64,000 nucleotides of DNA. Source: Azolla caroliniana (Eukaryota; Polypodiophyta). Below the pieces are notes generated by a model. It ran no database searches, was not told the origin of the DNA, and worked only from the letters and a program-made list of their open reading frames with translations. The stretch is taken from the NCBI GenBank assembly GCA_043228905.1, contig JBHGNT010000007.1, forward strand, positions 21,266,001 to 21,330,000, read 5' to 3'. The position numbers and the translations under genes were made by a program. Below, piece after piece: positions 10,955 through 23,036 of this stretch. Within the stretch, counting starts at the first letter, position 1. Each line of letters opens with the position of its first letter.

Positions 10955-12640
10955 AAAGAAGAAACTGAAGAGGGGCAATGAATGGAGAAACCTCCAAAAC
11001 AATAAACCAAGAAGTGGCTTACTAAAGCTTAACAAGCTTTCATGAAGACTTCAGTTTCTTTTAGGAAAAGTGTTCTGAGATTTTTAAGTTTTAATGTTCT
11101 TAAAGCATGTCCAAAAACACTTGTATACTTACTCATAAAGGTTGGGTTTTTTCGAAACATCCTAGAGCAAACTAGGCCACTTACCACTTCTATGCTTGTC
11201 CATCATTAATAATCACCCGGATGAGCAATTCCAAATCAAATTCAATGATAAGATATGCAAAATCACCAGCATATGTTTGTGTGTGGTACAAACTCAAAGA
11301 TTTAATAGTTCAATCTCCTTATTAGATGATGTTTGAGGTCCAGATCATATGAAAAATAGCATTTGGTAAATAAGTAAGCATGTCACATTTAGTAGTAGTA
11401 TGGTTGATTGTTGGATTCACATGTAATGGTCAAAATTTGGCATACACGTCCTATGCATGGAACACCCTTGTCCTCATGACCAAAGACATGGATATCAAGG
11501 TCCTTGCCCTACTCATAGTGCTCATCATCAAGAATGTCATTCTAAAGTATTACCTTGACCACACACCAACTCTTTAAACATAATCCATGACCTTGACAAG
11601 ATCAATGCATTTGCCTATCATACAAAGGAACTATCCACTTTCGTGTTGAGCATGTACAAGAAGTCCAATGTACCAACAATGCCCCCCACGTTGTACAAAG
11701 TCGCATAGTATTTTAGCCCAAAAAGCTTGAATATAATACCATACATGAGAGAGAGGCCATTGAGACCCAAAGCATAGTCTTGTCGGTATCTATGTAATAT
11801 AGAGTGTCTGAGGTATTGGGAAAGCTATCATGATATAAACCCTCAAGAAATCATTCATTAGTGAGATTCGGGAAAATGGGGTTAAACATGCCCTTGGATA
11901 CAACACACCCCACCTTGAACTCTCAAATGGCAACACCATTGAAATCAAAAAAGTTTCTTATTTATGTAATATATTGTAAAACTCAACAATGAAAATACAT
12001 TTGTTGATTTTTATCATCACTATCCTATCATCCACCAGAAGACATTGTCAGGTTGAACATGATTTAACTATGCCACCCTACTATGGCATTGCCGATTACG
12101 TCACCTAAACCATCAAGCAATGGTTTATAAGGCCTAACTACATATTAGCCATCATATTTGCACCCATCCAATTCCTCATTTCATATCTCTAATCTTCTAA
12201 TGCTTGAAAGCATTTCATATCTCATCACATACGTTAGCAAATTGCTATGTGGCCCAAAATGTTTCTACATATGTTTGACCATTATTATGTAGCTTAATAT
12301 TTTATCACTATGTAGCCACTTCAATCTCAAGCTTAAAATTATGTATTGTTAGATAAAAGAGAATCTACTTTCCAACTGGATAACTTTTGGTTTAAAAAAC
12401 AATGGGAATATGCAAACAAAGGTTATTCTAATGTTTCCAAAAGCCAAGTTTGCAAACTCTAGTTGCCACTAAGTGTAGTCACATGTAAACAACAAATACC
12501 AACGAATCTAACCCGTGATTTCTTTCATGTATTGTTGAGTGGAGCTATTTTCATATGGTTCTCTTCAAAGGATTCATCAAGCTATTTACTTTTGATGTCT
12601 TCAAATTTACTTTTTTATGGCATCTTCATGATGTTCCATG
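10955..12640. other. Intergenic between AAA-ATPases
   Basis: About 1.7 kb of AT-rich sequence with no convincing gene. A small open frame at 11380-11577 and one at 12463-12855 have no recognisable content; the latter overlaps the promoter-like region of the second ATPase. Confidence 0.55.
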
Positions 12641-12897
12641 GCGTGACACTTACTCCTCTAGACCTGTATATCTATGAGGGGCCATTGTGGTGGGGAGGGA
12701 GATGCGACAATGGCCACAACAATATTTTACCGCACTTTAGGATGTGGAAAACATGGTCTAAAGTTTTTAAGATGGGTGTGGGCTACTTGGATCAATTACA
12801 TACAAATATAATCTTATATAAGTACATACTTGTGAAAGGTTTAATCATAGCTTAGTATTGTCATTCCAAGAGCTTTGTGGATAGATAGAAGAAGAAG
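12640..12897 (+). promoter_or_regulatory. Duplicated promoter/leader of AAA-ATPase 2
   Basis: Aligns loosely with 9250-9475: shared ATTACATA-AAATATA, TACATACTT-TG and an identical GCTTTGTGGATAGATAG block just before the start codon. This supports a tandem duplication that included the leader. Confidence 0.55.
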
Positions 12898-14406
12898 ATG
12901 TTGTCCAAGGAGGATGGCTCATGGTTTTCTTTGGGAACATTGCTTGGGCTAATGGCCGTAATAAGTTCGGTTCTACCTTCCGATCTCCACAATTCGGCAT
13001 CTCATGTGATCCACCTCCTCGTCTCCTACTTCTCTCGATACGTTCAATACACGATCCCGGAATTCGATGGAGCCAATATGAATGAGCTCTACTCAGCCAT
13101 TGAGGTCTACCTAAGCACCCCGGCCGCGACCCTCGCGAAGAAGCTCAACCTCACGAAGCCGAAGAATGCATCTTCCCTCGTATTCGGCCTCCAGGAATGC
13201 AATGAAAGCATCCCCGACGAAAGCTTCAATGTCAATGGCAGAAGCTTCAAAGCTTGGTGGAGGTTCAGTAAACACGAGGCAGCCACACCTTCTTTTTCAT
13301 GGAGGAAGTCGGTCCCGGACGTCCAAAGAAACCTCATCCTCTCCATCGAGAAGAAAGATCGAGAGATCTTAAGCTCTTACATGGATCACATCATGGCTCG
13401 AGCTAAGGAGATGAAGAGCGCGCAACGAGACCGCAGGATTTTCACAAACACGGCGAATAGAGGATACGGTGAAGCCAAAGGGTGGGATTCGGTCCCTTTC
13501 AAGCACCCGGCGAGCTTCAGAACCCTAGCTATGGATCCAGTGTTGAAGGAGAAGATCATGGAGGACCTTAAGGACTTCGCCACCGGAGAGGATTTCTATA
13601 ATCGAGTCGGGAAAGCTTGGAAGAGGGGGTATTTGCTCTATGGCCCGCCTGGGACCGGGAAATCGAGCATGATAGCCGCAATGGCGAACTTCCTCCACTA
13701 TGACATTTATGATCTGGAGCTGACCCAGGTAAAATCCAACATCCATCTCAAGAAACTCCTCATCAAGACGAGCAACAGGTCAATCATCGTGATCGAGGAC
13801 ATAGACTGCTCGCTTGACCTCACTGCCGACCGAGCCAAGAAGAAGAAGAAGAAGAAGAAGAAGAGTGATGAGCATGAAACGGATCGGGAAGCCGACACCG
13901 AGAATGAGCTTACCCTCTCGGGACTTCTCAATTTCACCGATGGGCTATGGTCTTGCTGCGGGAGCGAGCGGCTCTTCGTGTTCACGACCAATCATATCGA
14001 GAAGCTCGACCCCGCCTTGCTCCGGTCGGGCCGCATGGACATGCATATCCACTTATCTTATTGTGGCTTCCAAGGCTTCCGGGTTCTGGCCAAGAACTAC
14101 CTAGGTGTGGAAGAGCACGAGATGTTCGATGAGATTCGGGCGGCCATGGACGAGGAAGGTGTGGCCATGACCCCGGCCGAGATTAGTGAGGTGCTAACAC
14201 GAGAGAAGCGTGATGTGGACAGGGCGATGAGGTCCCTAGTGAAGGAGCTCAAGGAGAGTAAAGCCAAGAGGGCAATGGAGAAGCTTGAGCTGCTCAAGGA
14301 GATGGAGGAGGATAATGAGGAAGAAGAACCTATCAAGAAACCTATAGAAACATTAGAAGAAAGTAAAGGGGGAAATGGAGAGCCTTGTTTGAAAGGAAAT
14401 ACATAA
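12898..14406 (+). CDS. BCS1-like AAA-ATPase, copy 2
   Basis: A 502-residue paralogue of the gene at 9476, same strand, 1.9 kb downstream, intron-less. Same order: hydrophobic N-terminus (GTLLGLMAVISSVL), AAA-associated domain, Walker A GPPGTGKSS (249-257), Walker B IIVIEDID (296-303), sensor-1 FTTNH, LLRSGRMDMHI and a lid plus coiled, Glu/Lys-rich tail. The ATPase core is almost identical to copy 1, while the N-terminal domain differs more and the linker after Walker B differs in length because of an (AAG)n run encoding about ten lysines. The tail is extended by ~15 residues. Start chosen at the first ATG, MLSKEDGSW. Confidence 0.93.
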   Translation: MLSKEDGSWFSLGTLLGLMAVISSVLPSDLHNSASHVIHLLVSYFSRYVQYTIPEFDGANMNELYSAIEVYLSTPAATLAKKLNLTKPKNASSLVFGLQECNESIPDESFNVNGRSFKAWWRFSKHEAATPSFSWRKSVPDVQRNLILSIEKKDREILSSYMDHIMARAKEMKSAQRDRRIFTNTANRGYGEAKGWDSVPFKHPASFRTLAMDPVLKEKIMEDLKDFATGEDFYNRVGKAWKRGYLLYGPPGTGKSSMIAAMANFLHYDIYDLELTQVKSNIHLKKLLIKTSNRSIIVIEDIDCSLDLTADRAKKKKKKKKKSDEHETDREADTENELTLSGLLNFTDGLWSCCGSERLFVFTTNHIEKLDPALLRSGRMDMHIHLSYCGFQGFRVLAKNYLGVEEHEMFDEIRAAMDEEGVAMTPAEISEVLTREKRDVDRAMRSLVKELKESKAKRAMEKLELLKEMEEDNEEEEPIKKPIETLEESKGGNGEPCLKGNT

Positions 14407-16887
14407 AGCCCTTAGAAATATGGAAAAAATGAAAGTCATTTGATAGCAATATTCCACACTCACTCATGCTCCCAATCAATATTTTCATGTTCACTTGACA
14501 TTGGTAACACTCATCCCTCACTTTTGTCTTGTACCAATTCTACACTCTATTCAAATTATAGAGATTCTTCCATTGTTCAGCAGTTGCAAATAAGGACGAA
14601 TGTATATTATATTACACAATATGAAGTTATGCAAATCAAGTGGTATATTGTTTATGTTATTTAATAAGTCCACAATCTTGATTTGGCAACCTTGGGGCAT
14701 TGTTTTATGTACACAAAACATGCACTAGTCATGAAGGCTAGTACCCTTGTGTTATTATTAGCACATCAACTCTATTAATAACACATGAAGGTATTGTTTT
14801 GCATATCAATAACCCCTTTTGTGCAAATATACAGAATTTGTAAAATAAGGCCTCTAATCTATAATCAAGGTAATTGTGATTATTAGGTCGGTGACTTTAT
14901 GAGGACATCAATCTACAAGGGTCAACCTAAATATCATTCGTTTGATAAAGTAGGAAAGCCTATGCTCGATTCTCCATAATCGGTTTTGAGTATGGACATC
15001 TATATGTATAATAGGTGAATATCCCACTCCCATAACCTGTGCAAACACACTAAAACGACCTAGTACATTACCATAAAACCTACTCAAGTATCACCTAGGT
15101 TTCCTACTAATGTCAAAATTGTGGACTTTTAGCCATTCTACATATGTTGGACAACTAACACCAACACCATATACTTAGCCAGAGTTACCCAAGTTTTGCA
15201 TGAATCATGTGTCACATGTTCACATTGTGGAGAAGCCCTTGCCAAACCAATAACCTAGTGCAATGGCCTTTGGCTTCCTCATACCAAGCTTTATATGACT
15301 GAGCAAAATATTGCGCCACTAGTAACTCCTTAAGATTGTTACATTCTCAAGTACGCCTCATCTTTCACACATGCAGATTGAGTAAAAAAATGCAATTCAG
15401 AATATGTGGATCATGCTCTTTGCATCCATGGTGCATGACCAATTGACGATCGTGGATCGGATGTTTGTGCTTTGTATGACCAATGTTTGTTTGTGGTCGT
15501 GTGTTTTTCTTATAAATTCTTCTCCTCGTCTCTATCTCTTTGTCTCCAATGTGTTACATTATGTCCCCTCGGCAATGGTTCGAGTGATTAAACCATGGAC
15601 ATTGCTCGATTTTCCATTATGAATAATTGATTTGAAGCTTGAAACATACCTATTGTGCTCAGGAAAGCTCCAAGGAAGTTAGTTCTTAGAAACTGGCAAA
15701 ATTATTTTTCGTGATTCCGGGTATTAATTCCAAGGCTTTGTGTGGTAGTTTCTAGAAATTCCTAACAATACCCCCTCGCGTTTCCCCTTCTCTTCCCGGA
15801 AATGAGCGAGAGGTAGGTCGTGAGTTCGATACCGAATTTGCCACGCAAAAAATTCCATTTAGTTTCAAATTTAAAAAAGGCTTTAATTTACTGTTTAATT
15901 ACTTTTTTTAAAGAAAAAGACGTTTTTTCTCGTGTCGCTAAAAAAATAAAATACAAAATTTCGGAATTTTTCTTCGTCGTTTTTCTGTTGTTGGCCGCAC
16001 ATCGATCGACGTCCGTCGACAAGGTATTCTCCCGTTTCCTTTCCGTTTCCTTTCCGTTTCCCTGTCTTTCCGTTTCGCTCCGATGGACATCCCCTCAGAT
16101 CGCATGTCTCTCCACTCCGTTTCATCTTCCTTCCCTCTCCGTTTCGATTCTTACCTCTGAAAATGATGTCGATTCTTACCTCTGAAATTATTGTAAGTAA
16201 GCTCACACTTCTGCAAACTGATCGTACAGAAATGATGGAGAAACATACCTGCCTCTCCTTCCTGCCGAACATTTAGCACTGTCAGGTAAATGAGAAGTCA
16301 CATTAAATAGTTTTCTTCTGATTCCTTTCCTTCTTCGGTTCGCCTACAATCTTGGATACAGCAATTCAAATTTCGTCCTTCGAAAGAAGAAATTATTGCC
16401 GTGATGAAAGTCATTCAACTTGCAGGAGTCACACTCAAAACGATCCAGATTCAGGTAGAATATGTTTGATGTTTTTGTCCATGGTTAATTCATGATCTGC
16501 TGCCCGTATTACTGGTGCGCACTTGTTGCAATCTACTAGTTACGAATTTGAAATCCATCATCTATAAGCTTGAAATGACAATATGCACACGTCTTTCGCT
16601 TGAAGTTAAGTCATCTGATTATAAATCCAAATACAGATCCTCGTTTAAGGGCCGAAACTAAAAAAGTCTGCAGAGAAAAGTTCATTTAGTTTCACATTTT
16701 CCGATAGACATTTGCTTTAGGAGATTATTGTTAATTCATTTACCGGACGAATTTGAATACTTGGATACATTCTCTACCTATTGATAGTTAAATAAAATTC
16801 AGGAAATAAAACTACATCACCACTATATGAAACCCCAGCAGAGATATTCTCTTCTCAAATTTCAAATTATTGCTCTTGATGCCTTAG
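14407..16887. other. Intergenic; possible 5' region of FAS1 gene
   Basis: 14.4-15.8 kb shows nothing recognisable. Around 16020-16080 there are short TTTCCGTTTCC repeats, and at 16146-16193 a 24-base unit (GATTCTTACCTCTGAAA-) is duplicated and followed by a GTAAGTAAG donor-like site. These could be a 5' untranslated exon of the FAS1 gene, but no transcript evidence exists. Confidence 0.4.
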
Positions 16888-17790
16888 CTACATTTCCGTT
16901 TCTGTGCGAATGCTGGTTCCAAACTTCATTTCGTTTCCACTGAACATCATCGTTTCTGTAAACCAATTGGTTCCAATTTACTTTTCCATTTCTCCTAAAC
17001 ATTGCCAATATCCGTGGCACTGCGCATATTTCTTCCATCTCCTCTTCTTTTTTATTACATCTTCCGTCCCTGCGCAAATTGGTTCATAATTACATATTCA
17101 TTTTCTTAATCAACATCAATTTCTGTGCGTATGTGCTTCAAAATTTCTTCTTCTTTTTTGCTAAACTTCGTCAGTTTCTGTGTGCCTATTGGCTTACAAA
17201 CCTCTTCTTTTCTTCTATATTGTGTCAATTTTTGTGCGCGTATTTCTTCAAATTTTCCTCATCTTTTCTGCTCAACATCATCTGAATTGGCTTGTTATTA
17301 CCTATACTCTTATCCTAAACAATGTCAATTTCTGTGTACATATTGCGTCCAAATTTCTTCGTCTTTTCTGTTAAGCATCATTAGTTCCTGTGTGCATATT
17401 AATTACCTCATTTTTTCTCCTGAGAAATGATACTTTCTGTGTGCTTATTGCCTCAAAAGTTCCTTTTCTTTTATGTTAAACGTTTTCTGTTTCTGTTCGC
17501 ATATTGGTTCACTATTACACTATCTCTTCTGTTGTCCAAAACATTGTTCGTTTCTGCGCTCATATTGCTTCAAAACTTCCTTTCTATTCTGTTAAATATC
17601 GTCATATTCTGTGCGCATATTTTTCTCTTCTTGCCAGGCCAAAGATTACGCAAAAATTCCCCTTATTCAATTCTGATAAATATGGCCAGTTTTTATGTGC
17701 ATATTGCTTCAAATTCTCGTTCTTTTTAAGTTAAAATTCACTGAAATTTCCGTTCCATATTCGCCGCATATGCAGATCACCTTCTTTCAG
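16888..17790 (+). repeat. Degenerate ~55-bp tandem repeat array
   Basis: Roughly 16 imperfect units of 45-60 bases, each built on TTTCTGTGCGCATATTGCTT followed by CAAAATTTCTTC-TCTTTTCTG and TTAAACATCGTCAG. Examples start near 17120, 17175, 17229, 17328, 17433, 17490 and 17551. The open frames here are products of the repeat. The array ends about 110 bases before the FAS1 start and would lie in its 5' untranslated region, intron or promoter. Confidence 0.75.
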
Positions 17791-17901
17791 CATATTGCTT
17801 CTATTAATCCTTCAAAGAGCTCCTTCTGTACGCATGATTAATTAACATATTTTCTTCTCTTGTTCATCGATTGATGAAGTTTCTCATGTTGTCACAACGT
17901 A

Positions 17902-18612
17902 ATGTTGCCCACAGGTGTGATGGTGGGGGCCATGACTCTATTACTTCTTCTCAGTACAGTGATAAATGATAATATATTCTTCAATGTTTCTATGGTTAAT
18001 GCGGATGATACTACCACCACTAGCAGTAATATTGACTATGACGCCTTCATGGAGGTCATCAGAAACAAAGGAAATTTCAACATTGCAGCGAATTTGTTCG
18101 ACTCTATGGATATGGAAAGTCTCCTTCCAATTGATCAGACAGCCTGCACTCTACTTGTCCCAGAAGATAGCGATGCGATGAAAGAACTGATGGCCGAAAA
18201 CACATTCGAAACTCTTATGCCAACACTCTCTTACCACATTCTGACACAGCGTCTAACGTTCATGGATCTACAACGAATTCCCACAGGGCAAACTGTAGAA
18301 ACACTTCTGAGAACATTCACAGTGTTAGTGACCAACAACCCCACCGATAATTTGACCTTTATTGATGATGTGCTGGTATCGTATCCCAATCTTTTTCTAG
18401 GTAGTAACATCGCAGTTCATGGGATGAATGGTGTGATGAACTTCAGTTTGTTTGGCCATCCCCTCTTGCCTGAGTTTAGCTGCAATGTGGATCGCTGCTC
18501 CCATGTTCGTGGACATGGTGTATCAAAATTGATCAGCACTTCTTTTGCCTTGCTCGTAGTAATCTCAACTATGGCATTGTTTTTTGTCAGTGGATTGATG
18601 GATCAGTTATAA
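17902..18612 (+). CDS. Fasciclin-like (FAS1) secreted protein
   Basis: The 236-residue product has an N-terminal hydrophobic signal (VMVGAMTLLLLLSTVI), one FAS1 domain and a C-terminal hydrophobic stretch (STSFALLVVISTMALFFVSG) that could be a GPI-anchor signal or membrane segment. FAS1 hallmarks are ACTLLVPEDSDAMKEL (H1), a YHILTQRLT segment and the H2-like IDDVLVSYPNLFLGSNIAVH followed by GMNGVM. It resembles fasciclin-like cell-wall/arabinogalactan proteins, but Pro/Ala/Ser-rich AGP motifs are sparse. A CCCACAG acceptor-like site lies just inside the annotated start, so translation may begin at the Met at 17920, which still leaves a good signal peptide. Confidence 0.8.
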   Translation: MLPTGVMVGAMTLLLLLSTVINDNIFFNVSMVNADDTTTTSSNIDYDAFMEVIRNKGNFNIAANLFDSMDMESLLPIDQTACTLLVPEDSDAMKELMAENTFETLMPTLSYHILTQRLTFMDLQRIPTGQTVETLLRTFTVLVTNNPTDNLTFIDDVLVSYPNLFLGSNIAVHGMNGVMNFSLFGHPLLPEFSCNVDRCSHVRGHGVSKLISTSFALLVVISTMALFFVSGLMDQL

Positions 18613-20919
18613 TCAGCCATTATTCCTAATCATGGATAGCTGGATATAAATGTGCATTGGAAGTAGCTTCATTAATATGGTCTGGTGAATAGGAGGTACG
18701 ACACTTCTCTTTGTCCAGTGGTTTCCATGATGGAGTCATAGTGAGCAGTTATTCGTGATCATGGATAGCTCAAATTTTGCAACAATGATCGTTGAATTAT
18801 AAGAAAGAGCATGGTAATCTCAAACTCAAAGCCTTGATAGAGTTATATAATCAATGGTTATTCGTGATGGATATTAGCAGCTATGGATACTATGCCGATA
18901 TTTAGTTTCAGTACAGTCAGCTGAAAATATTAGCATATACAGGCATGTTCATATGCTTCTAGTATTTTACCTTTGTAAATAGCTTGATGAAGTGTTTTTT
19001 CTGGAACATACATGCAAAATCCAGACTAGGGTTTTACAAATGTGGTTGTAGCTTATCAAATCGCGAAGATGTCTAAACACAGAATTTGACAGGCACCTCT
19101 CATAATGATACTATGTGAGATCCTCTTTCACTTGGGATTCCTTTGCTTTTTCTTCCTGATTGTTGCATGCACCTATAGATAAACATGTTTTTATGATTCA
19201 TATATGGATGAATAGATGTCCTCTTTTTAGTAACATCCTCTCATAGATGTTTTTAAGATCCACGTACAGATGAATAAATATTCTTTAGTGAACTATATTA
19301 TCTAGTTCTTTAGATGGTGCAACGTGTGAGGGTTAGTCATTGACATCTAGCCTTTTTATTGCTTGTGTATTATCCTTGTTCACTATCATTCAAATAACTT
19401 GCTTACATGCTTCGATACAATCAATTGTTGCTATTGTAGTATGACTAGATAGCGCATGAATGGAAGATCTCCACCACATTAAGTGTGTTGTGAAGACCAA
19501 AGGTAGATAAAGAGGAGAAGAAATCACCACTTGTGACAAGAGGAATATGCAAATTGGAAGCCACTTGCAACAAGATGAATATGCAAGTTGGAAGTGTTTG
19601 TTTAATGAGAATCTTGATAAAAAAAACTTTGCATACTAGAATTAAAATGAAGAAAATCCTAATTCGATAAGGATATTAGGGCCATATTAATGTCAACTTG
19701 GTGGATGCCGAATCCAAGAAGTATCGATTACACCAAATAACAACAAAGGGTTAGCCATATGATGTTTGTTTAGTATCATATATTCACTATCAAATGCTTG
19801 AGTATTACAAGATGAGAATGTGCCAAAGGATGCTAGGGAGATCTCTATAAGAAACTCACCAGAGTTGTCATGTGGCATGGGGAAGGAAAACATGTCAAGT
19901 CTGTAAATGAAAAGGAATTGTTGAAAGTTAAGACACTAAATACAACAACAAAACATAGCCTAAATTATAAACGTTTGTAATTGAAATTCATGGGTCAAGG
20001 GTTTAATGCTCACTAGAAAGGACATATAGGAAAGGTTCTTTACAATGTGCAAGAGACAAAAATGGAGGTACCATAAATATTTTAATTTGATGAAGTACAC
20101 TTTCAACCAAATACGTAACGAAGGACAAGGATGATGCAAGCGAAAAGGATTTTGGGAAGAGAGCTCAGTGTTCACAAGGTAGAATTTGAGGATTTAATGA
20201 AAAACATATTATTTTGTAGCAAAATCATGAGGGCATGTGGGAGGCCTATGTCAATGAAAGGGATTTGTTCGTCAATCATAGGCTTGCCATGCGGAAACAA
20301 TGGTTTTAAAGTTGTATAGCTATTAGGGTTGAACGATTGAGAATAATGAAAAGATTTATATTTAGGGTCTAAGATTAAGATTTGAGATTTGGGTTAAGGT
20401 TTAAGGTTAAGGATAGTGGGAATCAATTGATAATCACCAGATTGTAATCGGAAGTGAAAAAGATAACCTAATTAACAAAACAAAGGATACAAAGTTAGAA
20501 GCTTATTAATTAAACAAACAATTGAATCAATACAACATTAAAATAAAGCTAAAAAAAATCAAGACATGGAAGAGTTGGTAACAAGCCAAATGGTCAAAAT
20601 GCTAGTAACTTTATAGGGGCAACCACATTGCACCTCATAGAGATGCTCCTCAATGCCAAGTTAAAAGTAATGTGGTTACAGGTGCTCTTATATATGAGGA
20701 GGCCAGAGGGGGGTTGAACAATTGTTACAGAGGGGGGTTGAACAATGGTTACATTTGAAATAAACATAAGAAGAAACAAAATTGGGACCATAGATTGACA
20801 TATTTGCATTCGTGGGGCCTCCCCCACGAATGCATATGAATGCGAATACGAATACAGGTAACGATATTTGTTTTTTTCTTTTTTTAACTTTTTATTGAAA
20901 AACAAATTCTCTTTTTTAA
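18613..20919. other. Intergenic, small repeats only
   Basis: No coding signal. Short repeats are visible: ATCATGGATAGCT at ~18640 and ~18757, a ~35-base duplication at 19530-19595 (ACTTG-GACAAGA-GAATATGCAA), and a 24-base tandem repeat at about 20706-20753 (AGAGGGGGGTTGAACAAT-GTTAC). A TTAAGG-rich stretch near 20390-20425 is only loosely telomere-like. Confidence 0.5.
20806..20833. repeat. Perfect 12-bp inverted repeat (hairpin)
   Basis: GCATTCGTGGGG and its reverse complement are separated by four bases. It lies ~90 bases upstream of the copia LTR fragment. Function unknown. Confidence 0.8.
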
Positions 20920-21123
20920 ATTATATTCTATGACACATAACTAATGAGTTTCCACATTCCCCATGACCAATGAGCTTCGGTAGTTAATGAAGAGAGAGGG
21001 CGACTATATAAAACACCCTCCTCCTACTTTGTAATGTGTCGGTAATCTCCTTTGTATTATACATCTTCTTGAGTATTCTATTTTCCATTCTATCTATCTT
21101 GTGGCTCACTCCTCTCCTCTTCT

Positions 21124-21165
<42 letters not shown>

Positions 21166-21213
21166 ACATCTCTAACCTATTCTGCTGCACCAAATCACCA
21201 CCGATTCCTCACA
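20920..21213 (+). repeat. Partial 5' LTR of copia-2
   Basis: Aligns with the copia-1 LTR from TTATATTCTATGACACATAA to the terminal CA; the first ~100 bases are missing. A (CA)n run at 21128-21164 expands the LTR. Confidence 0.8.
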
Positions 21214-21224
21214 TGGTATTAGAG
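21214..21224 (+). promoter_or_regulatory. Primer-binding site, tRNA-iMet type
   Basis: TGGTATTAGAG directly follows the LTR end. It differs at one position from the standard TGGTATCAGAG. Confidence 0.75.
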
Positions 21225-21367
21225 TACTTTAGTAGCTCAATCTAGCCCATCCGTGTGTGTTGTGTCTACGCCAAAGATTCAAAGAAATCCGGCTCATCGC
21301 TATCGTAGTGCCGCTACATAGCTCATATTCAAGAGAGAAGAAAAAGGAAGAAATCTACATCGACATA

Positions 21368-22003
21368 ATGAATACTCAAATGGGGAGCGCTCTCCCTAGC
21401 AAGAAGTCTTGGGAGTACAAGATGCACCAATACCTTGTTGGTCAAGGATATTGGACCTACATCAAAGGAGCACAAGAAAATCGACCCGACCCAAAGGAAG
21501 CCGACTACTCAACATCGGTGCAAGCAGCGAGTCGAGTAATGTATTGCTTAGCGACATGTGTTCATGACCACATGCTCGGCTACAATCGAGAAGCCGAGAT
21601 GCCGAAGGAAGCATGGGAGAATCTTAGGAAGTTTTTCGTGGCCAACACAACCGCAAGAAAGCTTCAACTCCACCACGAGTTGAATAATATCCAACAAAGG
21701 GATATGTCCATCACAAGCTACACCTTGATGATCAACAAGCTTTGTGATTCACTTGGCTCAATAAGCACCAACGTGGAGGAGGATGAGATGGTGCAAATAT
21801 GCCTCGACAACCTTGCACCATGGTTCGGCGCAATGAGAACAACCGTTCTAACAAGGGAGAATCCTCCCTCTTTCTTTGATCTTCAATCAATGTTGTTGGT
21901 TGAAGAAAACCATATTCAAACAAGGAGAACCGCCTTAGAAGGCTACATACTCTACTTACACTCGGACGGAGGAAGAGGACGCAGTCAATCAAGAAGAGGC
22001 TGA
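21368..22003 (+). pseudogene. Copia-2 gag fragment
   Basis: Starts at MNTQMGSALP and contains the copia gag core (EYKMHQYLVGQGYW, PKEAWENLRKFF, ARKLQLHHELNNI, DEMVQICLDNLAPWFGAM) to a Gly/Arg-rich end. It is open for about 210 residues but disconnected from the downstream polyprotein by stops. Confidence 0.85.
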
Positions 22004-22135
22004 TTTGGCCAAGGACGAGGCGGATGAGGTCCGACCTATGAAAATAACTCTCAATTTCGGCAAGAAAATGGAAACAATCGAGGAATGTTCGGAAGAATGG
22101 GGAGTTTCCATGCCGGTCCAAGCTGACAAAACTCA

Positions 22136-23036
22136 ATGAAGTGCAAATATTGCGGAAAATTGGATATTGATGATAGTACTCATCCAATTCGGCATGTTGG
22201 CAATGTCCCATTTGGGAAAGAAGGCGAACAAACTTGCATAAAAATTGTCTTGCATGTACCGACCATAACGAAGAATTTGGTCTCGGTCAGCCAAATTGTT
22301 GAGCAAGGCATGCAAGTTCGATTCAACCAAGGTGGTTGCTTCATCGAGAAGGAAGGTCGACTCATCGCTCGTGCTCGAAGGGAAGGCCGAATGTTTATCC
22401 TCGAATCGAATGAGGTAAATTTGGCCATGTTTGCAAAGGGCCTCAAATCCAACACCGACATAGAGCTATGGCACAAAAGAATCGACCATATCAATCTCAA
22501 CAAACTCAAGGGTATGCAATTGAAAGGAGTCATAATTGAACTTCCGACATTCAAACAGAAAGAAATTGAAGGAGTATGTGGAGCTTGCCAATTCGACAAG
22601 CAACATCGGCGCCCATTTCCAAAGGAGCGAAATGTGAGTAAAGGCCTCCTCGATGTGATCCACTCGGATGTGTGGGGACCGGCATAGACGACCACATTCG
22701 GAGGATGTCAGTACTATGTTACCTTCATCGACGACTTCTCTAGGCATACATAGATCTTTCCCATGAGACAGAAGAGCGAAGTGTTTACACACTCCCAAAA
22801 ATTCAAAAGCGAAGTCGAAAAGACACATGTACGATGTCTTCGGTCAGACGGACAAAAGGAATACTTCTCCGATGCATTTACGACATACCTTTGCCAAGAA
22901 GGAATTCGGCAAGAATTCACTTGCCGACACACAATGCAACAAAACGGTGTAGCCGAACACAAGAATCGGCATATCCTCGAAGTAGCAAGGGCCATTGTTA
23001 TCTACTTTTTGGAGAAACACCTTCGATTACTCCCCT
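22136..23036 (+). pseudogene. Copia-2 pre-integrase/integrase fragment
   Basis: Contains the zinc knuckle start, GAG-pre-integrase (LWHKRIDHINLNKLK, CGACQFDKQHRRPFP) and integrase (HSDVWGPA, YYVTFIDDFSRHT, LRSDGQKEYFS, QQNGVAEHKNRHI). In-frame TAG codons occur at the residue after GPA and at the tryptophan after SRHT. The C-terminal half of integrase and everything downstream is missing. Confidence 0.85.

Larger units (their letters stand above)
20920..23036 (+). mobile_element. Truncated copia element (copia-2)
   Basis: Holds the 3' part of a 5' LTR (20920-21213), a tRNA-iMet-type primer site, gag, and protease/integrase remnants, then stops abruptly at about 23036 against gypsy-like sequence. 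There is no 3' LTR. An internal deletion joins the zinc knuckle (CKYCGKL) directly to the region after the protease active site. It belongs to the same family as copia-1, -3 and -4. Confidence 0.88.

Noticed and set aside
11380-11577. Small hydrophobic ORF between the ATPases
   Set aside because: No conserved features, no promoter or neighbour support.
12463-12855. 130-residue ORF upstream of AAA-ATPase 2
   Set aside because: It overlaps the region homologous to the promoter of AAA-ATPase 1, has no domain, and is not open in the paralogous region.
15800-15850. tRNA gene or SINE at GTGAGTTCGATACCG
   Set aside because: A B-box-like word is present but no A box or cloverleaf can be drawn.
15820-16272. 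Overlapping ORFs on both strands around 16 kb
   Set aside because: They come from TTTCCG repeats and pyrimidine-rich sequence; neither looks like a protein.
20390-20425. Interstitial telomere repeat
   Set aside because: GGTTAAGG/GGTTTAAGG words are too irregular to be TTTAGGG arrays.
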